A DNA stretch of 64,000 nucleotides from Verrucomicrobiota bacterium (GTDB lineage: Bacteria; Verrucomicrobiota; Verrucomicrobiia; Opitutales; Opitutaceae), in contig JACRKC010000069.1 in NCBI GenBank assembly GCA_016235555.1, forward strand, positions 1-64,000. Reading direction: 5' to 3'. Position 1 is the stretch's first letter. Every line of letters starts with the position of its first letter. The position numbers and the translations under genes are program-made. Shown piece by piece: positions 25,496 through 34,548 of the stretch. The notes beneath the pieces are model-generated. The model saw only the letters and a list, made by a program, of their open reading frames with translations, had not been told where the DNA came from and ran no database searches.

Positions 25496-26163
25496 GGGGC
25501 GGCGGAAATCTCGACGGGCACGACGACGAGCAGCGGACCGGACTCGATGCTCTCGGGCGCCTCGGCGCAGCCGGCGAACGCCAGCGTGGCGCCGACCCTG
25601 GCGCGCTCACGCAGCACGGGAAACACCTGGGCTTCGACGAGGCGGTTGAGCTCGGCGGAGAGGGCATTGAACTCCGCGAGGCCGGGAAAATCGTTCACGT
25701 TGAGGAGGCCGGTGCCGTCGCGGACCGTGTTGCCGAACAACGGGCCGGTGCCGAGCGCCACCGTGACGCCGTCGAGGTCGAGGAGCACGCGATTGCGCTC
25801 GACGGCGGTAACGCGGCCGGTGCCGCGGAAAAAATAGTAACCGCTGCCGCCGACGCCGGCAACGCGGGCGAATTGCTTCGCCGCGGCGGCGGGGTCGCGG
25901 CGGAGGGCGGGGACGAGCGCGGTGGAGTCGGTGGCGCGGGCGGCGGCGGGGGTGAGGCGCTCGCGCCAGAATTTTTCGGTGAACGCGGCGGGATCGAAAG
26001 CGGCGGGTGCGGCGTCACCGGAGCCCGTGACGGCCGCGGTGGCGACGGCGCCTTTGGTCTGGAGCGGGACGACGCGGAAGAGCGGAAAAAAGCAGAGAGC
26101 GATGCCGCTCACGCAGACGGCGGCGAAAGGGATAGTGGGAATTTTTTGGACGGAGACGGCCAC
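25492..26163 (-). CDS. DUF2291 family protein linked to sugar import
   Basis: 223 residues with a GTG start. One N-terminal hydrophobic segment (IPFAAVCVSGIALCFFPLFRV) anchors or exports it; the rest is a soluble alpha/beta domain with GSGYYFFRGTGRVTAVERNRVLLDLDGV and a strand-rich end. DUF2291 proteins are small extracytoplasmic proteins commonly encoded with RbsABC-like sugar importers, and their role is unknown. Here the gene lies between the binding protein and the permease and is coupled to the permease by an ATGA overlap. The assignment rests on length, topology, context and remembered family pattern. Confidence 0.7.
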   Translation of the reverse strand: MAVSVQKIPTIPFAAVCVSGIALCFFPLFRVVPLQTKGAVATAAVTGSGDAAPAAFDPAAFTEKFWRERLTPAAARATDSTALVPALRRDPAAAAKQFARVAGVGGSGYYFFRGTGRVTAVERNRVLLDLDGVTVALGTGPLFGNTVRDGTGLLNVNDFPGLAEFNALSAELNRLVEAQVFPVLRERARVGATLAFAGCAEAPESIESGPLLVVVPVEISAAP

Positions 26164-26202
26164 GGTCAGTGAGTGCTATCCGATGCTCGATGCGCCCTCG
26201 CC

Positions 26203-26298
26203 TGTCATTCTGAGCGCAGCGAAGAATCCAACAGGAGTCACGACGCGTGGAGTGCGAACGAATCTCCTGCTGGATTCTTCCCTCCGCTCAGAACGACA
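26203..26298. repeat. Palindromic repeat TGTCATTCTGAGCG family, copy 2
   Basis: Arms 26203-26230 (TGTCATTCTGAGCGCAGCGA...) and 26271-26298 (...CTCAGAACGACA). It fills most of the 170-bp gap between the binding-protein gene and the DUF2291 gene. A hairpin here could stabilise the upstream binding-protein mRNA, as intergenic hairpins do in other import operons. Confidence 0.9.
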
Positions 26299-26333
26299 CC
26301 GCATAAAGAAAGAGCGTTGACGGATGCGCGGTG

Positions 26334-27284
26334 TCACTTGCGACCATAGTCGCCGAACTTTTTCACGTTGGCTTTCGTCACGAGCTCGACGGCGACGGGC
26401 GTGCGCTGCGGGAACTTGCGCTCGCCCTTGAGGTATTTGTCGGCGTTTTCCGCGGCGGAGCGCGCCATGGTTTTGGGAAATTGCATGACGGTCGCCGTGA
26501 TTTTCCCCTCGGCGACGGACTTCACAACATCGTCGGCGCCGTCGAAACCGAAGACTTTCACCTTCGCCGCCTTGCCCGCGGCGAGCAACGCCTGGTAGGC
26601 GCCCATGGCCATCGCGTCGTTGCCACAGAAAACGGCGTCGATGTCGGGATTGCGCTGGAGCAGCGACTCGAGGACTTCGAGGGCCTTCGCGCGATCGAAC
26701 TCGGCGCTTTGCTGCGCGACGAGCTTGAGGCCCGGGAAGCGGTCGACGACCGAGTGGAAGCCCTTGGAGCGGTTCCACGTGTTGGTGTCGGCGACGAGGC
26801 CGAGGAGCTCGATGTATTTGCCGGTCTCGCCGACCTGCTCGACGAAATACCGGCCGAGCGCGACGCAGCCGGAGTAGTTGTCGGAGAGAATCTGCGAAGT
26901 GGCGGCGTCGTTGGCCTCGATCTCCCGATCCATGCAGAAGACGGGGACGCCGGCGGCCTTGGCGCGGCGGACGTTGGCGATGGAGCCCCTGGCGTCGGTG
27001 CAATTGAAGAGCACGGCGGCGTAGCCGGAGGCGATGAGGTTGTCGAAGTGCTGGGACTCCTTCGCGGGATCGTTTTGGGAATCGAAGATGGTGGCGTCGT
27101 AGCCGAGCTCCTTCGCGCGATCCCGGGCGGTGTTGGCGAGGACGACGAACCAGGGGTTGTTGAGCGTGGAGATGACGACGGCGACGCGCTGGCCGGCGGC
27201 GGGCGCGGCGGCGTGGACCGGAAGGGCGACGAGCGCCGCGAGCGCGGCACCGACGAGGAGACGGATGAGGCGGAGCGTGATCAT
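26334..27284 (-). CDS. RbsB-type periplasmic sugar-binding protein
   Basis: 316 residues. A signal peptide ([27 protein letters not shown]) is followed by a Peripla_BP_4 domain: [73 protein letters not shown] and [21 protein letters not shown]. It closely follows the ribose-binding protein pattern, so a furanose or related small sugar is a reasonable ligand class. First gene of the minus-strand operon. The region upstream (27285-27541) is shared with the divergent AraC gene and holds a likely AraC operator at 27416-27455. The ATG at 27284 begins the signal peptide directly. Confidence 0.93.
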   Translation of the reverse strand: MITLRLIRLLVGAALAALVALPVHAAAPAAGQRVAVVISTLNNPWFVVLANTARDRAKELGYDATIFDSQNDPAKESQHFDNLIASGYAAVLFNCTDARGSIANVRRAKAAGVPVFCMDREIEANDAATSQILSDNYSGCVALGRYFVEQVGETGKYIELLGLVADTNTWNRSKGFHSVVDRFPGLKLVAQQSAEFDRAKALEVLESLLQRNPDIDAVFCGNDAMAMGAYQALLAAGKAAKVKVFGFDGADDVVKSVAEGKITATVMQFPKTMARSAAENADKYLKGERKFPQRTPVAVELVTKANVKKFGDYGRK

Positions 27285-27415
27285 CGGAAGGGGCGGTCGT
27301 GGTATGGAGAGGTGTCGCGGACGACTCAACCCCGCGCACGGGGCGCAGCAAGGGCGGGGCCGAGGCGGCCGGTGAGTGCCGGGGACGCGAGACGGTAGCA
27401 AGAGCAGTCGTGGGA

Positions 27416-27455
27416 GGTCTTCCGGGAAGCCGGCAAAGACTTCCTGAATCCTAAG
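27416..27455. promoter_or_regulatory. Putative AraC-regulator operator upstream of the sugar operon
   Basis: On the minus strand the site begins CTTAGGATTCAGGAAGTC and ends CCCGGAAGACC. Half-sites AGGAAGTC and CGGAAGAC are 21 bp apart, two helical turns, as in AraC/XylS direct-repeat operators. A matching 40-bp site with the same spacing precedes the TonB receptor gene (31827-31866). It lies 131 bp upstream of the binding-protein start and 86 bp upstream of the AraC gene. Confidence 0.65.
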
Positions 27456-27541
27456 CACGTTGACACGATGGCGCCGGAGGAGCAAAGCAGGACCGCGAGC
27501 GAACCGCGCGGCGCCCCTCCACCCCACTCCGGCCAAACCTC

Positions 27542-28411
27542 ATGGTCACTTTCGATCCCACTCGACCCGATTTCGCGCCGTATGGCTTCACGTGCGTGCG
27601 GTGGCATCCCGAGCCGATGCGGCGGCCCGACCGGCACAACGAGGTCGAGTTGAACTTCCTCGAACGCGGCTGGGTGACCTACCTGCTCGGCGGGCGCAAG
27701 GTGCGGCTGGAGGCGGGCATGTTGAGCGGATTCTGGGCGGCGATTCCGCACCAGATCATTGATTACGGGGACGAGCCCGACTACTTCGTCGCGACGATTC
27801 CCCTGCCCTGGTTCCTGCAATGCCGCCTGCCGGACCACCTCGTGCAGCCATTGCTGCGCGGCCAGGTCATCCGGGACCCGACGACGGAGCGGGCGGCGGC
27901 GGACAGCGCTTTGTTTGCGCACTGGGTGCGGGATTTGAAAGCACCTCGCGCCGAGATCACCCGGGCGGTGCTGCTCGAAATGGAGGCCAGACTGCTGCGG
28001 CTCGCCGTCGTGGTGCCGCCGGAGCCGGCCGGCCCGAAACGCTCCCGCCAGACGGGCCTCGATGGCGGCGAGCTCACGAAGGTCGAACAAATCGCCTGCC
28101 TGATCGCGCAGCGTTACACAGAGCCGTTGAGCGTCGAGGACATCGGGCGCGCGGTGAAGCTGCACCCGAACTACGCGATGAACCTGTTCCAGCGGACGTT
28201 CGGCACGACGCTGATCGAATACCTGACGCAGCACCGCGTGTCGCACGCCCAGCGGCTGCTGGCAACGACGGACGCGAAGATCGTCGATGTGGCGTTCAGC
28301 TCGGGGTTCACTTCGCTCAGCCGGTTCAACGACGCGTTTCGCCGCGCGTGCGGGTGCCCGCCACGCGAGTATCGGGCGCAGCACCGGCTGGAGATTCAGA
28401 CGGGAGGATAG
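27542..28411 (+). CDS. AraC family transcriptional regulator
   Basis: 289 residues. The N-terminal half resembles the AraC cupin sugar-sensing domain (HNEVELNFLERGWVTYLLGG, PHQIIDYGDEPDYFV). The C-terminal part, about 190-285, is the double helix-turn-helix domain (QIACLIAQRYTEPLSVEDIG, LHPNYAMNLFQRTFGTTLIEYLT, VDVAFSSGFTSLSRFNDAFRRACGCPPREYR). It is divergent from the sugar operon and should activate it in response to a sugar; it probably also controls the TonB receptor, since both promoters share a 40-bp motif. The start at 27542 gives a normal family length. Confidence 0.92.
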   Translation: MVTFDPTRPDFAPYGFTCVRWHPEPMRRPDRHNEVELNFLERGWVTYLLGGRKVRLEAGMLSGFWAAIPHQIIDYGDEPDYFVATIPLPWFLQCRLPDHLVQPLLRGQVIRDPTTERAAADSALFAHWVRDLKAPRAEITRAVLLEMEARLLRLAVVVPPEPAGPKRSRQTGLDGGELTKVEQIACLIAQRYTEPLSVEDIGRAVKLHPNYAMNLFQRTFGTTLIEYLTQHRVSHAQRLLATTDAKIVDVAFSSGFTSLSRFNDAFRRACGCPPREYRAQHRLEIQTGG

Positions 28412-28415
28412 CGGC

Positions 28416-28444
28416 AAGAAAAAGGCCCGCCTCATCGGCGGGCC
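28416..28444 (-). terminator. Rho-independent terminator of the TonB receptor gene
   Basis: On the minus strand an 8-bp stem (GGCCCGCC/GGCGGGCC, 28424-28431 and 28437-28444) is followed by TTTTTCTT. It lies 40 bp beyond the receptor stop at 28485, and just after the convergent AraC gene, which it may also serve less efficiently. A second small hairpin is at 28451-28467. Confidence 0.85.
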
Positions 28445-28484
28445 GGAAAACGAGGCGGGACGCCTCGTCCACGACACACACCGA

Positions 28485-31400
28485 TCAGAAGGTGCCGCGG
28501 ATGCCGACGGAGAACTGGGCGCCGTAGTTTTCGAAGTTGGTCTTCGCAGCGTAGTCGACGGCGCCGGGACCGGCGACCTCCCACTCGCTGTCGGCGTTCA
28601 GGATGTTCCGGCCCGACAGATAGAGGGCGAAGTGCTTCGTGAGCTGGAAGTCGACGTTGCCGTCAAGTTGGTAGCGGGCCCGGATGTATTCGGCCCCGCC
28701 GGTGCTGAGGCCGTTGATCAGAGTGGCGGTGTCACGCTGCATCCGACCGCGCCAATTGAGCAGGAAGTTGCCGGAGAGCTTGCCCCAGGCGAAACGCAGG
28801 CCGGCGTTGCGCGTGCGCGGAATGTAGCGCTTCCAATCGGTCGGCGTGATGCGCGACCCGGACAGCTCGAGGTGCGTGGTGTTGAGCGTGAGGGTGAGGG
28901 GCCGCAGGTAGCGATCGGCGGAGGCGAGCGCGCCCAGGCTGGCGAGGTTGGCGAGCGGCAGATTGAAATTCGCCTCCCAGCCCTTGATCATCGCATCGCT
29001 GATGTTGATGCGCGTGGAGTATTGATAGCCGACGAACTCGCGCGACAGACCGAGTGAATCGAGGAGCGCGGCGTCGGCGATCGTGGTCTGGGTGCTGAAG
29101 AAGTCGCGGATGTCCTTCTTATACCAGTTGAACGAGGCGAGGCCGTTCTTCGGCAGGTAGTATTCGAGCGAGTAGTCGTAGTTCATCGCGCGCCAGGGAC
29201 GGAGCGTGGAGTTGCTCGCGGTCACGAAGCCGGGGACGGTCGCGGAGCTGTTACCGGCGATGCCGAAGTTCACGTTGTCCTGCACGAAGAGATTGGGGAC
29301 GACGTCGGAGATGTTGGGCCGGCCCATCGTCTTCGCGACCGCGGCGCGGACGAGGAGGTTGTCGCTGACGTTGTAGGTCGCGTGCAGGCTCGGGAAATAG
29401 TAGGCGTAGTCGCGCTCGCCGGGGCTCTGGCGATAGCGGTAGATGAGCGCATTCTGCTCGGGGCCGCCGGTGACGGTGCCGGCGAGCGAGGGCAGGAGCT
29501 GGTATTGGCCGTTGGCGCCCTTGACGGGATGGCCGGCGGCGTCCTTCACGTAGATCGCGTTGGCGTCCTGCTTGTAGCCGAGGCCCTCGTCCTTGGTGAG
29601 TTCGTAGCGCACGCCGCCGACGAGGCGGAGGCGGTTGTTGAGGAGCTTGGCGTCGGCCATCGCGTAGCCGGCGGTGATCGTCTCGCGCAACCAGGGCGAA
29701 CGCACCGCCTCGTTGCGGATCGTGTCCCCCATGTTGGTCGCGGAGCGCACGAACCACGACGGGCGGTCCTTGAGCGCGCGGGCGATCAGCCATGGGCTGG
29801 CCCACTCGGGCCCGCGGACGCCGAAACCGGGGCTCACGCCGGAGACCGTCGAGTCGATGAAGTTGACCTGGTTGGAGACCATGAATTCGTCGCCGTTGCC
29901 GAGGATGCCATCGGGGCCGGCGAAGGTGGTCGTCCACAGCGAGTATTTCGCGTCGCGCGTCATCTCGTTCACCGTGCCGCCGACCTTGAGATTCACCGCG
30001 ACGCCCGCGAGGTTCAGCTTGCGGGTGACGTTGCCGCGGACCTCTTTGACGGTGTCGTGACTGTCGGCGGGCTGGCTCTGCACCTGACCGAGCGCGAAAC
30101 TCGAGAGGTGATAGGGATCCATCTCCCGGCCGGTGGCGTCGAGAACGGTGATCTTGTTCACCCACGCAGTGGAGTTGTCGAAGCCCTCGAGATTGACGGT
30201 GCGCACGTTGGGCATCGAGGTGCCGAGGCCGTTCCAGAAACCCTTGGCCATGTCGCGGACGCGGTTGTTGGAATTGGAGTAGCTGGCCGCGAGTTCCGTG
30301 AGCCAGTCGGTGCCGTTGTAAGTCCAGCGCGTGCCCAGCTGCCGGAGGAGGCCGTTGCGGTTCTGGAAGCTGTTGCCGAGCGAGACCGAGCCGGTGCCGG
30401 CGGCGCCCGTCGAGCCGAAGGTGTTATGCTCATCCCAGCGCACGGGAATGGTGCCGCCGGTGTTGAACGTGATCGTGCGGTTGGAGAACTGCTGGTAGTT
30501 GGCGTTGGCCTGCGCGGAGAACTCGAGCACGTGACGGGGCAGCGGTTTCCAGTCGAGCTTGATGGAGCCGGAGGTGCGCTCGATGCGGTTCGGATTGAAG
30601 GTGTAGGCGAGCGACGTGGTCTGCGGGTTCTTCTGGTAGGACACGAAATTGGCCGTCGTGGCGTTGGTGCCGGTGAAGTAGCGGCGGCCGAACACCGCCT
30701 TGTTTTGCAGGTAAAATTGCGTGGACTGCGCGACGTTGAGGACGATGCCGAACGTCTTGCTGACGGGGTTGACGTAGGTGAGATCGAAGTTCGGCAGCAC
30801 CTTGTAGGATTTGTCCTCGCCGGGGCCGGCCGTCTGGCCGAGGCCCAAGGCCTTGCTGTTGGCGGAGAGAAACACGTTGAAGGTGAGCTGCTGCTTCGGG
30901 CGCTCGAAGGCGCTCTTGCTCACGAAATTCACGGCGCCGCCGAGGAGGTTGGCGGACATGTCGGGCGTGGGGAGCTTGGTGACCTCGATGCGGGAGAGGT
31001 TGTTGATGTTGGCCTGCTCGAGGAGAAAGCCGCGCGAGGAAGTCTGGGTGTTGGCGATGAGCGTGCTGGCGAGCTGGCCACCGTCCATCGTGACGTTGGT
31101 GTAGTTCGGATCGAAGCCGCGGATCATGATGCCGGAGGGGCTGTTGCCGTCCTTCACGTCGAGCGAGATGCCGGGGATGAACTTCACGAACTCGCCGATG
31201 TTGCCGGTGTTGATGTCGCCGAACTGATCGGTGGAGACGACGTCCTTGCGGTTGGGCGCGAAGCGCTGCTCGTTGATCGCGATCGCGGCGGCGTCGGTCT
31301 CGCGCTGGCTCTGCACGACGAACTGGCGCAGCAACACGGTGTCGCCCTCGCGGCCCGGCTCGCCGAATTCGCGGAGCACGACGTCCTGCTGCACGGTGTC

Positions 31401-31721
31401 GCCCGTGCGCACGTTGACGGAGAGTTTCTTCGTCGCGAGGCCGGTGTGGAAGACCTCGAGCGCGGCCGGGCCCGCGGGCACGCCGGCGAGGCGGAATTCG
31501 CCGAAGCTGTTGGTGAACGCCTCGAGCGTGGTGCCGGTCACGCGCACGCGGGCGTTGGTGAGGTAGCTGCCGGAGGTCTCGCTTTGCACGCGGCCCTCGA
31601 TGGCGCCGGTGGCGGATTGAGCGGAAACATCGGAAACGATGGCGAAGGCGGCGAACAGCGAGATAGCACGGAAGGCGCGTCGGCCAGCGTGCACGAGCGT
31701 GCGGAGGGAGGTCAGGTTCAT
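28485..31721 (-). CDS. TonB-dependent receptor with carboxypeptidase-regulatory-like domain
   Basis: 1078 residues. Signal peptide to about 35 (SDVSA-QSA). Residues about 38-118 are a CarboxypepD_reg-like beta-sandwich (GAIEGRVQSETSGSYLTNARV, FTNSFGEFRLAGVPAG). The plug follows at about 150-280 (GNIGEFVKFIPGISLD, IMIRGFDPNYTNVTMDGGQL, RIEVTKLPTPDMSANLLGGAVNFVSKSAF). The remainder is a 22-strand-type barrel ending in an aromatic C-terminal strand (QFSVGIRGTF). It imports large or scarce substrates across the outer membrane with TonB energy. The promoter region shares a 40-bp motif with the sugar operon, so its cargo is probably the glycan processed there. A strong terminator follows. Confidence 0.93.
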   Translation of the reverse strand: MNLTSLRTLVHAGRRAFRAISLFAAFAIVSDVSAQSATGAIEGRVQSETSGSYLTNARVRVTGTTLEAFTNSFGEFRLAGVPAGPAALEVFHTGLATKKLSVNVRTGDTVQQDVVLREFGEPGREGDTVLLRQFVVQSQRETDAAAIAINEQRFAPNRKDVVSTDQFGDINTGNIGEFVKFIPGISLDVKDGNSPSGIMIRGFDPNYTNVTMDGGQLASTLIANTQTSSRGFLLEQANINNLSRIEVTKLPTPDMSANLLGGAVNFVSKSAFERPKQQLTFNVFLSANSKALGLGQTAGPGEDKSYKVLPNFDLTYVNPVSKTFGIVLNVAQSTQFYLQNKAVFGRRYFTGTNATTANFVSYQKNPQTTSLAYTFNPNRIERTSGSIKLDWKPLPRHVLEFSAQANANYQQFSNRTITFNTGGTIPVRWDEHNTFGSTGAAGTGSVSLGNSFQNRNGLLRQLGTRWTYNGTDWLTELAASYSNSNNRVRDMAKGFWNGLGTSMPNVRTVNLEGFDNSTAWVNKITVLDATGREMDPYHLSSFALGQVQSQPADSHDTVKEVRGNVTRKLNLAGVAVNLKVGGTVNEMTRDAKYSLWTTTFAGPDGILGNGDEFMVSNQVNFIDSTVSGVSPGFGVRGPEWASPWLIARALKDRPSWFVRSATNMGDTIRNEAVRSPWLRETITAGYAMADAKLLNNRLRLVGGVRYELTKDEGLGYKQDANAIYVKDAAGHPVKGANGQYQLLPSLAGTVTGGPEQNALIYRYRQSPGERDYAYYFPSLHATYNVSDNLLVRAAVAKTMGRPNISDVVPNLFVQDNVNFGIAGNSSATVPGFVTASNSTLRPWRAMNYDYSLEYYLPKNGLASFNWYKKDIRDFFSTQTTIADAALLDSLGLSREFVGYQYSTRINISDAMIKGWEANFNLPLANLASLGALASADRYLRPLTLTLNTTHLELSGSRITPTDWKRYIPRTRNAGLRFAWGKLSGNFLLNWRGRMQRDTATLINGLSTGGAEYIRARYQLDGNVDFQLTKHFALYLSGRNILNADSEWEVAGPGAVDYAAKTNFENYGAQFSVGIRGTF

Positions 31722-31826
31722 GGTCGTGGTAACGTGCGTGAGGTAGATCAGAACGCGACAGGGTCAAACTGCCGCCCGGCAGGAAGGGCATCCGGTGCAG
31801 TCATCATAGGCCAACCGATAGCGCCA

Positions 31827-31866
31827 GTTCTGCCGGGTTTTCCAGCAAGATTTCCGGTATCCTAAG
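31827..31866. promoter_or_regulatory. Putative AraC-regulator operator upstream of the TonB receptor gene
   Basis: The minus strand begins CTTAGGATACCGGAAATC and ends CCCGGCAGAAC. It matches the site at 27416-27455 in the CTTAGGAT block and in half-sites CGGAAATC and CGGCAGAA with the same 21-bp spacing. It is 105 bp upstream of the receptor ATG, a fitting distance for an activator site. Confidence 0.65.
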
Positions 31867-31900
31867 ATCACCGGGTGAACCGTGACGTTGCAGCGCGGTT

Positions 31901-33856
31901 TTGTTTCTGATGCTTGACGACGCCATGCCGTCTGACGCCACGCTCGCTTGCCCCAGGCCCACCATTTCAGGAATGGGTCCGGCCGCGGCGATGATGATTC
32001 TCGTCGTCGCGGCGTTGGCGGCCTACCACAACAGCCTGCACGGCCCGTTCGTTTTCGACGACCACGGCAGCATCGTGGAGAATCCGTCCATCCGGCAACT
32101 GTGGCCGCCGTCGACGTGGTTCCAAGCGCCCGTCGAGGCAGGCGTCGCGGGCCGGCCCCTCGCCAATCTCACGTTCGCACTCAATCACGCCGTGGGCGGA
32201 CTCGATGTGCAGGGCTACCACTGGTTCAACCTCGCCCTGCACACCATCACTGCGGGACTACTGTTTGGACTCGTGCGGCGAACGCTGCAGCAGCCGGATT
32301 TGCGGACGCGATTTGGCGTCGAAAGCACCGGGCTCGCCCTCGCCTGCGCCAGCCTGTGGCTCGTCCATCCGCTGACCACCGCCGCCGTCAATTATGTTTC
32401 GCAGCGCACTGAACTGCTCGCATCACTGTGTCTCGCGCTGACGCTCTATGCGTTTGTGCGCAGCCTCGACGGCCCTGCCCGGCCATGGCGCGCGTTTGCC
32501 ATGGTCGCGAGTGCACTCGGCATGGCAGCCAAGGAGACGATGGTCGCCGCACCAGTGATCGTCTGGCTCTACGATTGCTCGTTGGTCTCAGGTGGATGGC
32601 GGGCGGCGTGGCGCGCCCGGCGCTGTTTTTACACCGGTCTCGCCGCGACCTGGCTGGTGCTGGGTCTGCTGATGGCGAATTCTCACCTCACCGAGCGCGG
32701 GATCGGATTCGGCCTCGGCCTGGGTTGGTTCGACTACGCCATCGCGTCCGCCGGGGCACAGCTCCGCTATGTCGGCCTCGCCCTCTGGCCATCGCCGTTG
32801 ATTTTTGATTACGGCTGGATCACCCCGCACCCGGCAACCAGCGACGTGGTCGCAGTCGCCGGGTTGGCGATACTGGCGATCGGCGTTATTGCCGGATGGC
32901 GGCGGCGCCCTGCGTGGGCGTTCGGGGGCGTGGCTTTTTTTGTTCTCCTCGCCCCCTCGTCGTCGATCGTGCCCATCGTGCAGCAGCCCATCGCTGAGAG
33001 CCGCGCCTACCTCCCGATGATGCCGCTGCTGACACTCGTCGTGCTGATCGGCCACCGGCTGTTTGGAAAGCGGGGCTGGTTGCTGTTCGGCGGAGTAGCG
33101 GTGCTGGCTTGTTCACTCACGGCCCATCGCAATCGGGATTACCACAGCCCGGTCACCTTGTGGGCCGACACGCTGGCAAAACGACCCGACAGCGCGCGGG
33201 CGCACTGCAACCTCGCGGCCGTATTGCTTGAGTCCGGCGCCACCGACTCCGCGCTGAAACACGCCCAAACCGCGCTCACATTGCGCCCCGGCTACGCTGA
33301 CGCGCACACCAACGCCGGAGCGGCCCTCGTCCGCACCGGCCGGGCGGCCGAGGCGGTGCCCCATCTGGAGTCGGCGTTGCGCCTCCGGCCCCTCGCCGCC
33401 CAGTCCCACTACAACCTCGCGAACGCCCTGCTCCGCTCCGGCCGGATCGACGAAGGCGTCGCGGGCCTGAAAGAAACCCTCCGGCTCGCTCCCGCCCATG
33501 TGCAGGCGCACAACGACCTGAGCGTGGGCTTGCTGAGCCTGGACCGCACCGCCGAGGCTCTGATGCACGGGATCGAGGCGGCCCGACTTGCGCCGCAGTC
33601 CGCCGACGCCCACTACAATCTGGCCAACGTCCTCGCCCGCCTCGGCAGAATTGACGAGGCCATCGCCGAATTGGAAACGGCGCTGCGATTGCAGCCCGGT
33701 TTTGCCAAGGCGCACCACAACCTCGGTGCGCTGTTCCTGCGGACGGGACGCGCCGCCGCGGCGGTCGAGCAATTCGAGACGGCGGTGCGGCTGCGACCGG
33801 ACTACGCGGAGGCGCGGCGCCACCTCGAAATCGCGCGTCGGGCAAGCCCCCCCTGA
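31901..33856 (+). CDS. Membrane protein with GT-C-like N-domain and C-terminal TPRs (TMTC-like)
   Basis: 651 residues. The first 400 contain about nine to eleven membrane helices with the loop PFVFDDHGSIVEN (Asp53-Asp54), resembling the acidic first-loop motif of GT-C glycosyltransferases such as protein O-mannosyltransferases. Residues about 425-650 form six tandem tetratricopeptide repeats (AHCNLAAVLLESGATDSALKHAQTAL and similar 34-residue units). This layout is that of TMTC-type proteins, which transfer sugars to proteins or bind protein partners. Activity is unproven. The gene is divergent from the TonB receptor and has no operon partner. A start at the later Met (residue 9) is also possible. 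Confidence 0.8.
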   Translation: MFLMLDDAMPSDATLACPRPTISGMGPAAAMMILVVAALAAYHNSLHGPFVFDDHGSIVENPSIRQLWPPSTWFQAPVEAGVAGRPLANLTFALNHAVGGLDVQGYHWFNLALHTITAGLLFGLVRRTLQQPDLRTRFGVESTGLALACASLWLVHPLTTAAVNYVSQRTELLASLCLALTLYAFVRSLDGPARPWRAFAMVASALGMAAKETMVAAPVIVWLYDCSLVSGGWRAAWRARRCFYTGLAATWLVLGLLMANSHLTERGIGFGLGLGWFDYAIASAGAQLRYVGLALWPSPLIFDYGWITPHPATSDVVAVAGLAILAIGVIAGWRRRPAWAFGGVAFFVLLAPSSSIVPIVQQPIAESRAYLPMMPLLTLVVLIGHRLFGKRGWLLFGGVAVLACSLTAHRNRDYHSPVTLWADTLAKRPDSARAHCNLAAVLLESGATDSALKHAQTALTLRPGYADAHTNAGAALVRTGRAAEAVPHLESALRLRPLAAQSHYNLANALLRSGRIDEGVAGLKETLRLAPAHVQAHNDLSVGLLSLDRTAEALMHGIEAARLAPQSADAHYNLANVLARLGRIDEAIAELETALRLQPGFAKAHHNLGALFLRTGRAAAAVEQFETAVRLRPDYAEARRHLEIARRASPP

Positions 33857-33924
33857 ACGGCGCCCGCAGCGAAAGCGCGGCCGACCGCAGCCGTCGGCGA
33901 CGGGCCTTCAACCGGGTCGAATCA

Positions 33925-34479
33925 TCAATTCGCCTCCGGATGCTCGGGTTCGTCGGCCAGCAGCCGCCACTCGAGACCGGCGCGGCCGAGCACCGTGCGC
34001 CAGAGCACGTCGTTGGCCGGCTGCGTCAGCAGATCCTCCGGCACATCCGCCACGATCCACGTGTGGTGCTTCATCTCATTCTCCAACTGGCCGCCGGACC
34101 AGCCGGAGTAGCCGAGAAAAGCCCGCACCTGCGCATCGCCTTCGCCGGAAAGCTGGATCGCCTTGTCGGGTTCGATCCCGAAGTGCAGGCGAAAGCCATC
34201 CGGCCGCTTCTCCCACGCCGCGAGCAGCAACTGCCCGGCCTGCACCGGACCGCCGCGATACAGCTCCACGCCGGCCAGCGGCCCGAGAGCGAACTCGCCG
34301 TGGAGTTCGCCGAGGCGTTTGCCCATCGGGCGGTTCAAGACCACGCCCATCGCGCCCTCGGCGTTGTGCACCGACATGAGGACGACGCTGCGTCGGAAAT
34401 TCGGATCGCGCATCGCCGGGTGCGCCAGCAGCAGCGACCCGGCGTAGGTTTCCTTCGAGACTGAGCGGCGACCGCGCAT
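33925..34479 (-). CDS. YqgE/AlgH family protein (DUF179)
   Basis: 184 residues, the usual length. Family motifs: GSLLLAHPAMRDPNFRRSVVLM, GAMGVVLNRPMGKRLGEL, LYRGGPVQAGQLLL and FLGYSGWSGGQLENEM. Function is not established; the family is widespread and was once linked to alginate regulation. It is convergent with the TPR gene and followed upstream by a palindromic repeat and a deaminase gene on the same strand. Confidence 0.93.
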   Translation of the reverse strand: MRGRRSVSKETYAGSLLLAHPAMRDPNFRRSVVLMSVHNAEGAMGVVLNRPMGKRLGELHGEFALGPLAGVELYRGGPVQAGQLLLAAWEKRPDGFRLHFGIEPDKAIQLSGEGDAQVRAFLGYSGWSGGQLENEMKHHTWIVADVPEDLLTQPANDVLWRTVLGRAGLEWRLLADEPEHPEAN

Positions 34480-34483
34480 GAGT

Positions 34484-34530
34484 GGAGGTGGAGCGCGTTG
34501 CTTGTCCGCCTCTGGCGGAACCCAACGCGC
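34484..34530. repeat. Palindromic repeat GGTGGAGCGCGTTG family
   Basis: GGAGGTGGAGCGCGTTG at 34484-34500 and CAACGCGC at 34523-34530 enclose an inner hairpin TCCGCC-TCT-GGCGGA (34505-34519). It shares its left arm with the repeat inside the transketolase gene (17798-17873). Confidence 0.85.
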
Positions 34531-34548
34531 ATTTTTCCGGTTTGCTCG

